A stretch of DNA of 64,000 nucleotides from Adiantum capillus-veneris (GCA_014529385.2 CM043963.1:64409469-64473468); one strand, 5' to 3'. Shown: positions 44,631 through 55,990, numbered from the stretch's first letter. The notes: generated by a model not told the origin, from the letters alone. Made by a program: numbers and translations.

Positions 44631-44966
44631 CAGTAGTTTTTTGTGGGCATTTACGTTAACTATCAATCACCATCCTAGGAGTTTTTAGGTTGCAAATTTT
44701 GAAATTTTAGGGAAATGTCGAACGTAAGGCTTCGAACACATAAAATTTCCATATATTTAATATATTGTTGTCGTTTTTTGTTTGCATTTGGATTTACTAC
44801 TAGCTTCTATCCTCGGAGTTGATAATTTTTGCATCTTTTCGCTTTGCCTTGTAAGGAATTGCGTGAGTTCAGTTCCTTAGTATGCTTGACTATATTTTGT
44901 TAAAAATTATAGGTCGTCAATAGCATTGTGTTTAAATGTCTACACTGTTTTTGCATTCCTTACCAA
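44631..44966 (+). repeat. tandem-repeat segment B, copy 1
   Basis: Direct match of 55441-55785, beginning near AGTTTTTTGTGGGCATTTAC and ending at TTGCATTC-TACCAAC. Together with segments at 55250-55990 it formed a B-A-B-A array of ~556-bp units, split by the chromovirus composite at 44961-55249. Confidence 0.85.
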
Positions 44967-46362
44967 CCATTTGTAGCTAGCTTGAGGACCTCCCTTCTTG
45001 AGCAAGAAAAGAGAAACCTTGTGCTCTGATACACCAGCTTTCAACAAGTCAATAAAGAGCTCTATTTCCGTGTACATGATTTTTGTTAAAGACTCTCAAA
45101 ATGAACCTAATGCTTTAGCAAAAGAAAATAAAAGCAACCAAAAGGAATTAGAGTTATCCAATTTTCTCAAGGGGTTTCAAGATGTTTTTTGACGACATCC
45201 CTTGTGAGCTACCTCCTAAACGAGGTAATGATGACCATGCAATCGAACTTCTTCCTGGAAGTTCACCGCCTAACAAACCTCCTTATAGAGTTTCTCAAGC
45301 TCAACAAGAGGAGATTATGCGGCAAGTGCATGAGTTAGTTGAGAAGGGTATGGTTAGGCCAAGGTCATCTCCATTTTGCTCACCTGTGCTATTAGTGCAA
45401 AAGAAAGACGGCACATATCGTATGTGTGTCGACTATAGAGCACTAAATAGGATCACTATCAAGAATAGGTTTCCCGTTCCACGGGTAGAAGACCTATTTG
45501 ATAAGCTACAAGGATTGACCTACTTCAGTAGGATTGACCTAAAAAGTGGCTATCATCAAATAAGGATAGTTGATCAAGACATTGTAAAGACCGCATTTCG
45601 CACCACATTTGGTCTTTACGAATACATTGTCATGCCTTTTGGCTTGACCAATGCACCAGCCACATTCAACCGCTTGATGGAGAAGCTATTCAGGCCTCAT
45701 CGAACCTTCACTGGAGTGTTCTTTGATGATATTATCATCTACTCTAATTCATTGGAGGAACACAAGCAACACCTCCTGGTAATATTTCAAGTTTTAAGAG
45801 AGAATAAACTTTATGTTAATCGAAAGAAAGGTGAATTTTTCTTGCAAGAGATTCAATATTTAGGTCATATTATCTCTCAAGATGGCATCCAAATGGGTCC
45901 ATCTAAGTTAGAGGTAATAAAAGGATGGCCTAAACCAAAGAATCTTCATGAACTAAGAAGCTTTATAGGTATGTGTGCATACTATAGACGCTTCATAGAA
46001 AAGTTCTCACAAATTGCGGGACCATTACATGACCTAACAAAGAAAAGCGTTAGGTATACATGGTCTGCTAAGGAGAACATTGCTTTTGAAAAGCTTAAAG
46101 AAAAGCTTATCTCTCAACCTGTGCTTGCACTACCGGATCTCTCAAAACCATTTGAGGTCCAATGTGATGCTTGTGGTGATTTCCTTGGAGCTGTTTTACT
46201 CCAAGAAGGGCATGCCATAGGCTATGAGATTCGAAGGCTCGACCCTGTTGAGAAAGCTCTAGGCATATATGAAAAGGAACTCCTTGCAGTTCTACATGCC
46301 TTAGACTCATGGAAGCACTATTTATTGGGGACTCCTTTCATTCCACCATTTCCAACATTAAA
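44961..46362 (+). mobile_element. rearranged chromovirus fragment abutting copy 2
   Basis: Three joined pieces. 44961-45032 matches 53595-53663 (leader and primer site of copy 2) in the same orientation. 45029-46343 is the reverse complement of about 49969-51288 (protease tail to RNase H). 46344-46362 is a 19-bp filler of unknown source before the LTR of copy 2. The junctions share a few bases (TACCAAC at the outer left, ATAC at the second), suggesting end joining or template switching. No target duplication is visible around the whole. Confidence 0.8.
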
Positions 46363-46396
46363 TGTTACATTTAATGGCCTAATAACTTGTGTGTGA
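45182..46396 (+). pseudogene. chromovirus RT-RNase H fragment, open but truncated
   Basis: 404 open codons nearly identical in protein to 49481-50998. RT motifs: KIDLKSGYHQ-type RIDLKSGYHQIR, MPFGLTNAPATFNR and catalytic FFDDIIIYS. RNase H begins (FEVQCDACGDFLGAV) and is cut after HYLLGTPFI at about 46343, where the frame runs into filler and LTR. Lacks gag, integrase and LTRs of its own. Confidence 0.9.
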
Positions 46397-47543
46397 GCAT
46401 GAACATAGTGGGCATTTCATTAGAATAGATTCCTAATGAGAATTACAAGAGTGCTTGGGAGGAGAGAGAAACAAAAAGCATAACACCTAGTTAGATATCA
46501 TCGACAATACTTTCAAGAGAGAGAGAAATTAAGCTAATGACAACAGTTGAGGACCGTATTTGCATGGAGCCGGTCCCCCCTCCAAAAGGCTTTGTATTAT
46601 GGTTTCTCCCATCAAGAGAGACATTGTACAATACAATTCTTTGTGTTCCTTCAAGACTAGCTAGTGCAATGAAGATGAAAGCTTCATGCACCAAGCAAAA
46701 CACTTAGCAAACACAACTTGAATTATCCCCGTTCTCAGACCCAAGACCTCACACACCTTCGAAGATGGTGAGAGCTAGAAGGGTATGAGAGTATATTGAG
46801 AGGAAGAAGGAGTATCTTACGAGAAAGATGTACATCTCCTCACATAATCACTCATATTAGCATAGATTAGCTTAGTAATTAGCTTGGTAGAGGAGATGAG
46901 CATGCATTGAAGCTTGGCTCTTGGTTGGATTTGCATCCACATGCCAAGAGTGTGTTGATGTAGGCTTCTATCTCACAAGCTTGGAGTAGGTGATGAGCTC
47001 TCCATTGAGGCTTGGGAAGAGATAGTATTCTCTTTCTTCACACATGAGATTGTGTGAGTGTGTGTGTGATAATGCCTTGCAAAACTCATCCCCGTCTCTC
47101 TCTTGGGCGAGCCCTCTTGCTATTTGCTCTTGTTGAGCCCTCATTGGCTCTCCCCAAGTCAACCAATGACTATTAAGCAACATAAGTGATAGCCTTCTGA
47201 CATGTGTCCCCCGTTCCCCTTTTGTGAGAGCTTTAGGTAATTAAATAATTAAACTAAACACTCATTGGACCCCTTTGCCTCCTGGCCAATAGGAATCAGG
47301 CAAGCCATTGGGCTCCTGAATGCTCATTGGACCCCTTGGGAGACTACCCAATAGTCTTCTAGGAGACTTAATTCTCATTGGTTTGTTTTATTAAATGTTT
47401 TTAAAATTAATTAAACTAGATTTACTCTAGCTTAATTCTCATTGGTCCACTTCAAGGGTCATCCAATAGAAACTGGGCACACCTTGTGGGCATCTGGCCT
47501 AGGGAGCTGACATGTGTTCCTCATTCCCTTTGTGTAAAGGGAG

Positions 47544-47592
<49 letters not shown>

Positions 47593-47971
47593 CTTTCTCT
47601 CTCATCCCCTAGAAGAAGGGCTCGCCCCCTCCCATGTAGGGATATGTGTTGACTTTGGAGAGCACACAAAGCATCCAATTCCCCTTAAGCTTTAACCCTT
47701 TGGACACAACCTTTGAATTTTGGAACCTTAGCATTTTGGAAGTCTTAATGGGCTGAACCTTAGGGTCTTTTTAGCCCATTGATGCACATGGATCTTTTGC
47801 AGATGGCCCCCCCTTTGGATCCCTATTTTCCCTCCTTTGGATCCCTACTGTGGCCGGTTTGCTAGCTTAACCAATATTCTAGACTTTTCTCCCCTGGCAC
47901 TTCCCCACATTAAATGATCAGTTTAATATGAGAAAATCATTTAGGAGAATTAGATATTGATTATTATGAAA
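46363..47971 (-). repeat. 3' LTR of chromovirus copy 2
   Basis: Starts TGTTACATTTAATGG; the terminal CA expected at the right is AA here. Contains a (GT)n run at about 47546-47592 that is shorter in the other LTR. In element sense it follows AAGAGAGAGGTAA, the likely polypurine tract (47972-47987). Confidence 0.9.
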
Positions 47972-48330
47972 TTACCTCTCTCTTGAAATCATAGTCGTCC
48001 TCGACTATGGTGTAGAGAAGATAAAGATTATTCATGAGTCCTTTTCTTAGCGGGTAGAGGATCCCTATGTTACCGTACGACATCATTCCACAATGGATGA
48101 CTAGTCCATTTGGCGCTTGAGAGCCTGAGGCTGCCACAAGCATGTCTGCACATTAGTCCTATCAATCTTCCATAGTAGAGTGACAAGCTCTACTTGGTGT
48201 TTGGGAGACGTCGTCTCCGCAAACTTGATCTAAGCATGCATACTACTTCATTTTTGTGCACAATAAAGAAAAAGAGAGTCTTATAAGACAAAAAACTTTG
48301 TTCATTTTTTTTAACATGTTGTACATTTGT

Positions 48331-49506
48331 TTACTCTTGGGAAGCATTGTAAGCATTGACAAGGTTTAGGTTATCCTTTAATTGTATGCCTTGCATCCAT
48401 CTAGCATCTTCAAAAGGATAATTTTTAAACTTAATAAGATATGGTCGGATAGTCTTACTGCCTCTTAATACCTTGTCTTCATGTCGAAGAATGGACTCGG
48501 GCTGCAGCACCTCCTCTTGGTCCTCGATCTTCTGCGGGTCTTCAATAGTTGGTTCTTGAGGTGGCTCTCCTTTGTAAGGCTTTAATAGTCTCACACGGAA
48601 AGCATTTTGTATGAGCCAATGATTGGGCAACTTGAGTTGATAGGCCATCTCATTGATTGGCCTAAGAATCTGAAAGGGACCACAGTACCTTTTTGCTAGT
48701 TTAGCATAGTACTTTTGGTGGCCCGTAGGATTCTTGCCCGTCGTGTGCCTTAATCGAGCCTTGGGAAACTTTAAAAAGACCCAATCGTTTTCTTTAAAGG
48801 CTTGGGCTCTTCTGTGCTTGTTAGCAGCAGCCTTTTGCCTTTGCTGTGAGATAGAGATAGCATCCTTAATCTTTTGGAAAGATTCTTGTAGGTCTCGGCT
48901 ATACTCATCTGCAGCGAAGATCTTCCCATGTACCTTAAGTAGCAAGGGACTTTTTGATCTTCCCTCAATTACCTCGAAAGGTGCTTTTCCCGTGGAAGTA
49001 TGTACAATGTTATTGTAAGCATACTCCACTAAGGGTAAGTACTTCTCCCATTGGGATCTTTGATCTTCTTCCTTTACATAGGCTTTTAGTAGATCGAGAA
49101 TGGTTAGGTCAGCTATTTCACTTTGGCCATCCGTTTGTGGATGATAGGCCGAAGAGAAGTTTAGCCTTGTCCCTAAATTCTCAAAGAGACCCTTCCTGAA
49201 ATTACTGGTCATTCTAGGATCTCTATCCGACACTATGGACATTGGCAAGCCATGGTACTTGAAAATTTGTGAATTGAAGAGGGTTGCCATTTGATGGGCT
49301 TTGATAGTCTTTTTGACAGGTATAAAATGAGCTTGTTTACTGAACCTGTCTACTATTGTCCATATTCCCGTATTCCCATGGATAGACTTAGGCAATCCAA
49401 AGATAAAATCCATGGATATGCTCTCCCATGGTGAATTAGGGATTGGCAAGGGTTGAAGCAATCCAAGTTGCTTCAACCCTTTAGAATACCACACATTTAG
49501 AAACAT
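48331..49506 (-). CDS. chromovirus integrase with chromodomain
   Basis: 391 open codons. Integrase core: first Asp in ISMDFIFGLP, second in SIVSDRDPRM, Glu in HPQTDGQSEI. Then the C-terminal fold (NDWVFLKFPKARLR, YCGPFQILRPINEMAYQL) and a chromodomain-like end, with ILRHEDKVLRGS and YLIKFKNYPFEDARWM at about residues 335-375. The true domain starts upstream in the RT frame: a deletion of about 15-16 bp near 49490, relative to copy 1, shifts the frame after CVVF, so the Met used here is not the native start. Confidence 0.92.
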   Translation of the reverse strand: MFLNVWYSKGLKQLGLLQPLPIPNSPWESISMDFIFGLPKSIHGNTGIWTIVDRFSKQAHFIPVKKTIKAHQMATLFNSQIFKYHGLPMSIVSDRDPRMTSNFRKGLFENLGTRLNFSSAYHPQTDGQSEIADLTILDLLKAYVKEEDQRSQWEKYLPLVEYAYNNIVHTSTGKAPFEVIEGRSKSPLLLKVHGKIFAADEYSRDLQESFQKIKDAISISQQRQKAAANKHRRAQAFKENDWVFLKFPKARLRHTTGKNPTGHQKYYAKLAKRYCGPFQILRPINEMAYQLKLPNHWLIQNAFRVRLLKPYKGEPPQEPTIEDPQKIEDQEEVLQPESILRHEDKVLRGSKTIRPYLIKFKNYPFEDARWMQGIQLKDNLNLVNAYNASQE

Positions 49507-50998
49507 ACTCTTGTATGTTCACTTTCATGGTAGGCCAATAGAAATATGTTTCAATTCCCTTTAAGGTAGACTGAATCCCTCTATGGCACGCATAAGGTGG
49601 AGCATGAGATTCATACATTACTTTCTCACGTAGTGAGTTAGTAACGCATAGTCTATTGCCATAGAGAAGATAACCATCTTGTAAGGTAAATGGTTCTTCT
49701 TTCTTCCCTAATGCAAGGGCTGAAATCACATCTCTAAAATCGGGATCAATAGCGTACTCATCTATCATTGAAGATAGATCATTGTGAGTTGCTATGGAAA
49801 CCGCATTCACTCTCGGCCGTCTTGAGAGTGCATCAACTACTTGATTATGCTTGCCAACAATGTGAGCAATATGAAAATGAAATTGGGAAAGGAAATTTGC
49901 CCACCTCATTTGTTTGTTGGAGAGCTTGCTCTGTGTCATGAAGTACTTAAGACTTTGGTGATCTGTTCGCAGAATGAAAGGAGTCCCCAATAAATAGTGC
50001 TTCCATGAGTCTAAGGCATGTAGAACTGCAAGGAGTTCCTTTTCATATATGCCTAGAGCTTGCTCAACAGGGTCGAGCCTTCGAATCTCATAGCCTATGG
50101 CATGCCCTTCTTGGAGTAAAACAGCTCCAAGGAAATCACCAGAAGCATCACATTGGACCTCAAATGGTTTTGAGAGATCCGGTAGTGTAAGCACAGGTTG
50201 AGAGATAAGCTTTTCTTTAAGCTTTTCAAACGCATTGTTCTCCTTAGCAGACCATCTATACCTAACGATTTTCTTTGTTAGGTCATGTAATGGTCCCGCA
50301 ATTTGTGAGAAATTTTCTATGAAGCGTCTATAGTATGCACACATACCTATAAAGCTTCTTAGTTCATGAAGATTCCTTGGTTTAGGCCATCCTTTTATTA
50401 CCTTTAACTTAGATGGATCCATTTGGATGCCATCTTGAGAGATAATATGACCTAAATACTGAATCTCTTGCAAGAAAAATTCACTTTTCTTTCGATTAAC
50501 ATAAAGTTTATTCGCTCTTAAAACTTGAAATATTACTTGGAGGTGTTTCTTGTGTTCCTCCAATGAATTAGAGTAGATGATAATATCATCAAAGACCACT
50601 CTAGTGAAGGTTCGATGAGGCCTGAACAGCTTCTCCATCAAGCGGTTGAATGTGGCTGGTGCATTGGTCAAGCCAAAAGGCATGACAATGTATTCGTAAA
50701 GACCAAATCTGGTACGAAATGCGGTCTTTACAATGTCTTGATCAACTATCCTTATTTGATGATAGCCACTTTTTAGGTCAATCCTACTGAAGTAGGTCGA
50801 TCCTTGTAGCTTATCAAATAGGTCTTGTACCCGTGGAACGGGAAACCTATTCTTGATAGTGATCCTATTTAGTGCTCTATAGTCGACACACATACGATAT
50901 GTGCCGTCTTTCTTTTGCACTAATAGCACAGGTGAGCAAAACGGAGATGAGCTTGGCCTAACCATACCCTTCTCAACTAACTCATGCACTTGCCGCAT
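49481..50998 (-). CDS. chromovirus RT, RNase H and integrase zinc domain
   Basis: 505 open codons starting MRQVHELVEKGMVRPS. RT: VLLVQKKDGTYRMCVDYRAL, RIDLKSGYHQIR, MPFGLTNAPATFNR, catalytic FDDIIIYS. RNase H: FEVQCDASGDFLGAV, LGIYEKELLAVLHALDSWK, LRTDHQSLKYF and DALSRRP. The integrase zinc domain follows, with HAPPYACHRG and YVSKCVVF, where the frame stops. All RT and RNase H catalytic residues are present. The upstream linker is one frame away because of a frameshift near 51130. Confidence 0.95.
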   Translation of the reverse strand: MRQVHELVEKGMVRPSSSPFCSPVLLVQKKDGTYRMCVDYRALNRITIKNRFPVPRVQDLFDKLQGSTYFSRIDLKSGYHQIRIVDQDIVKTAFRTRFGLYEYIVMPFGLTNAPATFNRLMEKLFRPHRTFTRVVFDDIIIYSNSLEEHKKHLQVIFQVLRANKLYVNRKKSEFFLQEIQYLGHIISQDGIQMDPSKLKVIKGWPKPRNLHELRSFIGMCAYYRRFIENFSQIAGPLHDLTKKIVRYRWSAKENNAFEKLKEKLISQPVLTLPDLSKPFEVQCDASGDFLGAVLLQEGHAIGYEIRRLDPVEQALGIYEKELLAVLHALDSWKHYLLGTPFILRTDHQSLKYFMTQSKLSNKQMRWANFLSQFHFHIAHIVGKHNQVVDALSRRPRVNAVSIATHNDLSSMIDEYAIDPDFRDVISALALGKKEEPFTLQDGYLLYGNRLCVTNSLREKVMYESHAPPYACHRGIQSTLKGIETYFYWPTMKVNIQEYVSKCVVF

Positions 50999-52545
50999 TA
51001 TCTCCTCTTGTTGAGCTTGAGAAACTCTATAAGGAGGTTTGTTAGGCGGTGAACTTCCTGGAAGAAGTTCGATTGCATGGTCATCATTACCACGTTTAGG
51101 AGGTAGCTCACAAGGGATGTCGTCAGTAAAAAAATCTTGAAACCCCTTGAGAAATTTGATAACTCTAATTCCTTTTGGTTGCTTTTATTTTCTTTTGCTA
51201 AAGCATTAGGTTCATTTTGAGAGTCTTTAACAAAAATCATGTACACGGAAATAGAGCTCTTTATTGACTTGTTGAAAGCTGGTGTATGTACAATGGGGAT
51301 AGTGTTACCCATTTCCTTAGCATCTATATACATGTCTTTTTCCCTGAACTTAAAGGAGATTCTCCTTTCAGGAAATTTAACATCGGCAGCCAGGCGGTCA
51401 AACCTTGGTGCCCCTAGGATTACATCCTCATGCTTGAGAGGAGAGATAAAGAAGTCCTCTTTGTCCACATAGCCTTGGACATGAAGCCTCAATTTCCCAA
51501 TTAAGGGAGTGACTAAAGCTTCTTGCCCCTTGAAGGCACTGTCTGCGGGTAGGACATCTCCCATCTCGTAGGATTGTATGCCTAGCTTGGTGGCTAACTC
51601 CATAGATATAAAATTGTGAGTAGAAAAAGGGTCAAAGAGAATAAAAGCATCATGTTCTGTTACCTTTTCCCAAGCATGGCATAGAAGAGATCCTTTGTGG
51701 TGAGTTTGGTGCGTCTCCTCCTCTTGGATTTCAACCAAGGAAGCTCTAGGAGGATCTTGGCGGTTGTTCTTTTGGGGACAAGCGTGGTACGCATGCCCTT
51801 GTTTGCCGCATTTGAAACATCGGTTATCCTTACGATAACGCTCAAGCTCTTCAGGAGAGAGTTTATTCTTACCTTTGTAAACTCCCTTCTCTTTAGCTTT
51901 GTTGGAGTTTCCCTTAGGAGACTTTTGGACATTGTCCTTCCCCTTAGGCTCATTGGAACCCTTGTTCTCCGGGGGCTTGTTATTTCTTTTAGCCCCCGTT
52001 TGGAAATTGATTCGAGAGGCCACCATAGTATGGTGTATTACGGCCGATATGGTACGTGGCCTTTGGGAGTTGACATACTCCACCATTTCTTCGGTTAAGC
52101 CCGCACAGAATTGTTGCTTTTTCTCTCCAAAATCCAACTTTTTGAAGATAGTGGCTTTGAGTTGTAGGTCCCAAAACTTGTCTACATATTTGTGGATGGA
52201 TTCATTAGGGGAGAGCTTTAGGCTTTGCCATTCGGTGAGTACTTTGTCTTTTGCATCGGTGGCCAAAAACTGCTTCATAATGGAAGCTCTTAAAGCTTTC
52301 CATGTTCATGGAGCTTCACCGTTGGCTCGTAGGCTAGACCACCATTGTCTGGCAGACTTTTGAAAGTGCATAGCTACATGGCGTAGCTTGGAGGACTCCG
52401 TGAAGCCCTCATCTTCAAACGCCGCATCGAATTGCTGGATAAAGGCCAAAACTTTGTTCGTAGCACCAAAGGTGCCATCATAAGTAAGGAAGAGATGCTC
52501 TTCTCTCCCTCTTTGAATTTCTTCAGCTTGGATGACCTCTTCCAT
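50998..52545 (-). CDS. chromovirus gag capsid, zinc knuckle and protease
   Basis: Frames 52545-52306 and 52278-50998 are continuous except for a TGA at 52306 (EAP-stop-TWKAL). Capsid: AFIQQFDAAFEDEGF, ARQWWSSL, VLTEWQSLKLSPNESIHKY. One zinc knuckle, CFKCGKQGHAYHAC. The protease-like region reads ILFDPFSTHNFISMELATKL, so the usual catalytic Asp-Ser/Thr-Gly is Asp-Pro-Phe; VILGAPRFDRL follows as the C-terminal motif. Whether this protease is active is doubtful. A frameshift near 51130 ends the frame before RT. Confidence 0.88.
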
Positions 52546-53264
52546 ACGGCATAGGATTTCCTATGGCCTCTTATTTTTGATGGTTCAAAGGTTGCACCAT
52601 CACTTTCCTTAGAAGGTGAAGAATTTGAAAAAGGTGGAGAAGAGGGTGACCTCTTTCTCGCCTTTTTCTTGTCTTGATCTTTGTCGTCTTCACCATCACT
52701 TTCATAAGAGGAAGAGGATGAAGAAGATGGAGAAGAGGGTGTCCTCTTTCTCGCCTTTTTCTTCTCTTGCTTTTTATCATCCCTCTTTGAATTGTGGTGA
52801 GGAGAAGAATACGATGGTCTTCTCCGCTTTGGTGGTGATGTAGAGCGTTTAGCCCGCCGTCTTCGTGGAGCCATCTCTGCTGAGGTGGCGGGAGACTTTC
52901 TTGTTTCTCGTTCCTTCGGTGGAGGCTCTTGAGTTCTCCTTTGGGAAGGAGATGCATCATCAAGAAGTAAATTATTGAGCCCTTCATATGGATTCTCTTG
53001 TTCTTCCCGAATCGGAGAGAGACCTCTTTTGGTAGTCTCACAAGGAGGCTTCCTAGGTGTTCTCTCGTCATGGTGATGAGCTTGGAGAATCCCGTGAGCA
53101 CGGAGCTGCCGTTGCACTTCACTTTGGAGAGATGGATTGCCCATGGCTTGTTGAAGCCTAGAAACAAGATAGTTAACAAGCAGTGAAGCATCATTAGTAG
53201 CTTGCTCATGAGCAAAATCAAAGTTATCAACATTAATTTCACTCTCTTTACTATTGTCAGCCAT
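52374..53264 (-). CDS. chromovirus gag N-terminal region, Ser/Lys/Arg-rich
   Basis: Starts MADNSKESEINVDNFDFAHE, 400 bp from the LTR, matching the expected gag start. After ~130 residues comes a low-complexity part with two similar blocks (KKKARKRTPSSPSSSS and KKKARKRSPSSPPFSN). The frame leaves the true gag frame near 52550 by an indel; residues after about 240 are out of frame, and the true gag continues as EEVIQAEEIQRGREEHLF. Confidence 0.8.
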   Translation of the reverse strand: MADNSKESEINVDNFDFAHEQATNDASLLVNYLVSRLQQAMGNPSLQSEVQRQLRAHGILQAHHHDERTPRKPPCETTKRGLSPIREEQENPYEGLNNLLLDDASPSQRRTQEPPPKERETRKSPATSAEMAPRRRRAKRSTSPPKRRRPSYSSPHHNSKRDDKKQEKKKARKRTPSSPSSSSSSSYESDGEDDKDQDKKKARKRSPSSPPFSNSSPSKESDGATFEPSKIRGHRKSYAVWKRSSKLKKFKEGEKSISSLLMMAPLVLRTKFWPLSSNSMRRLKMRASRSPPSYAM

Positions 53265-53653
53265 TCTAACAACTTTTAGGTTTACTTTGGCACTTCAAGC
53301 CCTAGTTGCTACTCCTCTTTACCCCTTTAGAAAAAGAACTCAAGCTACTGTACCCGCGGCTCGAATACCATTAATTGCAAGGAATAGAAGAGAGGGTCTT
53401 TCGACACCAAAATAGCACCGGCTCCTGTCAAGCTTCTAATAGCTCAATAGTGGTTAATCCGTACGCAAGCCCCGTAGGACTCCACTATTAAGACCATAGC
53501 TCTCGACGATGATGCCCCGTTAACTGAACAAAGGCAGGCACACTACAAGGCTGAAAAATCCCTATTCTACTTACTCACAGGCAATTAATAATACCAACCA
53601 TTTGTAGCTAGCTTGAGGACCTCCCTTCTTGAGCAAGAAAAGAGAAACCTTGT

Positions 53654-53665
53654 GCTCTGATACCA
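53654..53665 (-). promoter_or_regulatory. primer binding site, initiator tRNA-Met type
   Basis: In element sense TGGTATCAGAGC one base after the 5' LTR, the usual complement of the plant initiator tRNA-Met 3' end. The same site is carried by the rearranged fragment at 45021-45030. Confidence 0.92.
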
Positions 53666-53666
53666 A

Positions 53667-54855
53667 TGTAACATTTAATGGCCTAATAACTTGTGTGTAG
53701 CAGAAATGAGCATGAACATAGTGGGAATTTCATTAGAATAGACTCCTAATGAGAATTACAAGAGTGCTTGGGTGGAGAGAGCAACAAAAAGCATAACACC
53801 TAGTTAGATAGCATCGACAATACTTTCAAAAGAGAGAGAAATTAAGCTAATGCAACAGTTGAGGACCAGATTTGCATGGAGCCGGTCCCCCCTCCAAAAG
53901 GCTTTGTATTATGGTTTCTCCCATCAAGAGAGACATTGTACAATACAATTCTTTGTGTTCCTTCAAGACTAGCTAGTGCAATGAAGATGAAAGCTTCATG
54001 CACTAAGCAAAACACTTAGCAAACACAACTTGAATTATCCCCGTTCTCAGACCCAAGACCTCACACACCTTCGAAGATGGTGAGAGCTAGCAGGGTATGA
54101 GAGTAGATTGAGAGGAAGAAGGAGTATCTTACGAGAAAGATGTACATCTCCTCAAATAATCACTCATATTAGCATAGCTTAGCTTAGTAATTAGCTTGGT
54201 AGAGGAGATGAGCATGCTACTGAAGCTTGGCTCTTGGTTGGATTTGCATCCACATTCCAAGAGTGTGTTGATGTAGGCTTCTATCTCACAAGCTTGGAGT
54301 AGGTGATGAGCTCTCCATTAAAGCTTGGGAAGAGATAGTCTTCTCTTTCTTCACACATGAGATTGTGTGAGTGTGTGTGTGATAATGCCTTGCAAAACTC
54401 ATCCCCGTCTCTCTCTTGGGCGAGCCCTCTTGCTATTTGCTCTTGCTGAGCCCTCATTAGCTCTCCCCAAGTCAAGCCAATGACTATTAAGCAGCATAAG
54501 TGATAGCCTTCTGACATGTTCCCCCCTTTCCCGTTTTGTGAGAGATTTAGGTAATTAAATAATTAAACTAAACTCTCATTGGACCCCTTTTCCTCCTGGC
54601 CAATAGGAATCAGGCAAGCCATTGGGCTCCTGAATGCTCATTGGACGCCTTGTGAGACTGCCCAATAGTCTTCTAGGAGACTTAATTCTCATTGGTTTCT
54701 TTTATTAAATGTTTTAAATTAATTAAACTAGATTTACTCTAGCTTAATTCTCATTGGTCCACTTCAAGGGTCATCCAATAAAAACTGGGCAAACCTTGTG
54801 GGCATCTGGCCTAGGGAGCTGACATGTGTTCCTCATTCCCTTTGTGTAAAGGGAG

Positions 54856-54892
<37 letters not shown>

Positions 54893-55249
54893 ATTTCTCT
54901 CTCATCCCCTAGAAGAAGGGCTCGCCCCCTCCCATGTAGGGATATGTGTTGACTTTGGAGAGCACACAAAGCATCCAATTCCCCCTAAGCTTTAACTCTT
55001 TGGACACAACCTTTGAATTTTGGAACCTTAGAATTTTGGAAGTTTTAATGGGCTGAACCTTAGGGTATTTTTAGCCCATTGTTGCACATGGCTCTTTTGC
55101 AGATGGACCCCCCTTTGGATCCCTACTGTGGCCGGTCTGCTAGCTTAACCAATATTCTAGCCTTTTCTCCCCTGGCACTTTCCCACATTAAATGATCAGT
55201 TTAATATGAGAAAATCATTTAGGAGAATTAGATATTGATTATTATGACA
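53667..55249 (-). repeat. 5' LTR of chromovirus copy 2
   Basis: Starts TGTAACATTTAATGG, ends TTATTATGACA; aligned along its length with 46363-47971. (GT)n run at about 54858-54891. Confidence 0.93.
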
Positions 55250-55990
55250 GAGTTCATGGTTTTGAATATATTGGCTTTACCTTGTACGACAACACAGTTC
55301 TAAATCATATGGGTTTACCTCGTAAGAGGCACGGTAAACTATTAATTTATTTCCTTGGAAACTATTGGTCATCAACAAATATGTGTATAATTGTTTTCAA
55401 TGTCTTTGCTCGATTTAGTGCTCACTCATATTTGCTCATTGCATTAGTTTTTTGTGGGCATTTACATTAAGTATCAATCACCATCTTAGGAGTTTTTAGG
55501 TTGCAATTTTGAATTTTTGGGATACGTCAAACATATAAGGCTTCGAACACATAAAATTTCCATGTATTTAGTATATTGTGGTCATTTTTTGTTGGCTTAT
55601 GGATTTACTATCAGCTTCTATCCTAGGAGTTGACAATTTTTTGCATCTTTTGGCTTTACCTTGTGAGGAATTGCGTGAGTTCAGTTACTTAGTATGCTCT
55701 CAACTATATTTTCTTAAAAATTATAGGTCATCAATAGCACTGTGTTTGAATGTCTACACTGTCTTTGCATTCACTACCAACAACCGTGGTAAGAGAGTGG
55801 TAAGAGAGTTCATGGTTTTGAATATATTGGCTTTACCTTATACGACAACACAGTTCTAAATCATATGGGCTTACCTCGTCAGAGGCATAGTAAACTACCA
55901 ATTTATTTCCTTGGAAACTATTGGTCATCAACAAATATGTGTCTAAATATTTTCAATGTCTTTGCTCGATTTAGTGCTCACTCGGATTTG
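55250..55990 (+). repeat. tandem-repeat segments A-B-A (~556-bp period)
   Basis: Segment A (GTTCATGGTTTTGAATATAT to TTAGTGCTCACTC) at 55250-55440 and 55806-55990; segment B at 55441-55785. A partial third A (AACTATTGGTCATCAAC) follows at about 56020-56075. Confidence 0.85.

Larger units (their letters stand above)
46363..55249 (-). mobile_element. Ty3/gypsy chromovirus, copy 2, with both LTRs
   Basis: 8,887 bp. LTRs at 46363-47971 and 53667-55249 (1,609 and 1,583 bp) differ mainly in GT-run length, a ~20-bp indel near 47830 and scattered substitutions. Initiator-Met-type primer site next to the right LTR; purine tract next to the left LTR. Internal order on the minus strand is gag, zinc knuckle, protease, RT, RNase H, integrase, chromodomain. 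No target duplication: the left flank is the rearranged fragment, the right flank the tandem repeat. A few frameshifts and one stop break the frames. Confidence 0.93.

Noticed and set aside
52571-53272. 233-codon minus frame overlapping gag
   Set aside because: It is a shifted reading of the Ser/Lys/Arg-rich gag region; the frame at 52374-53264 has the expected start and composition.
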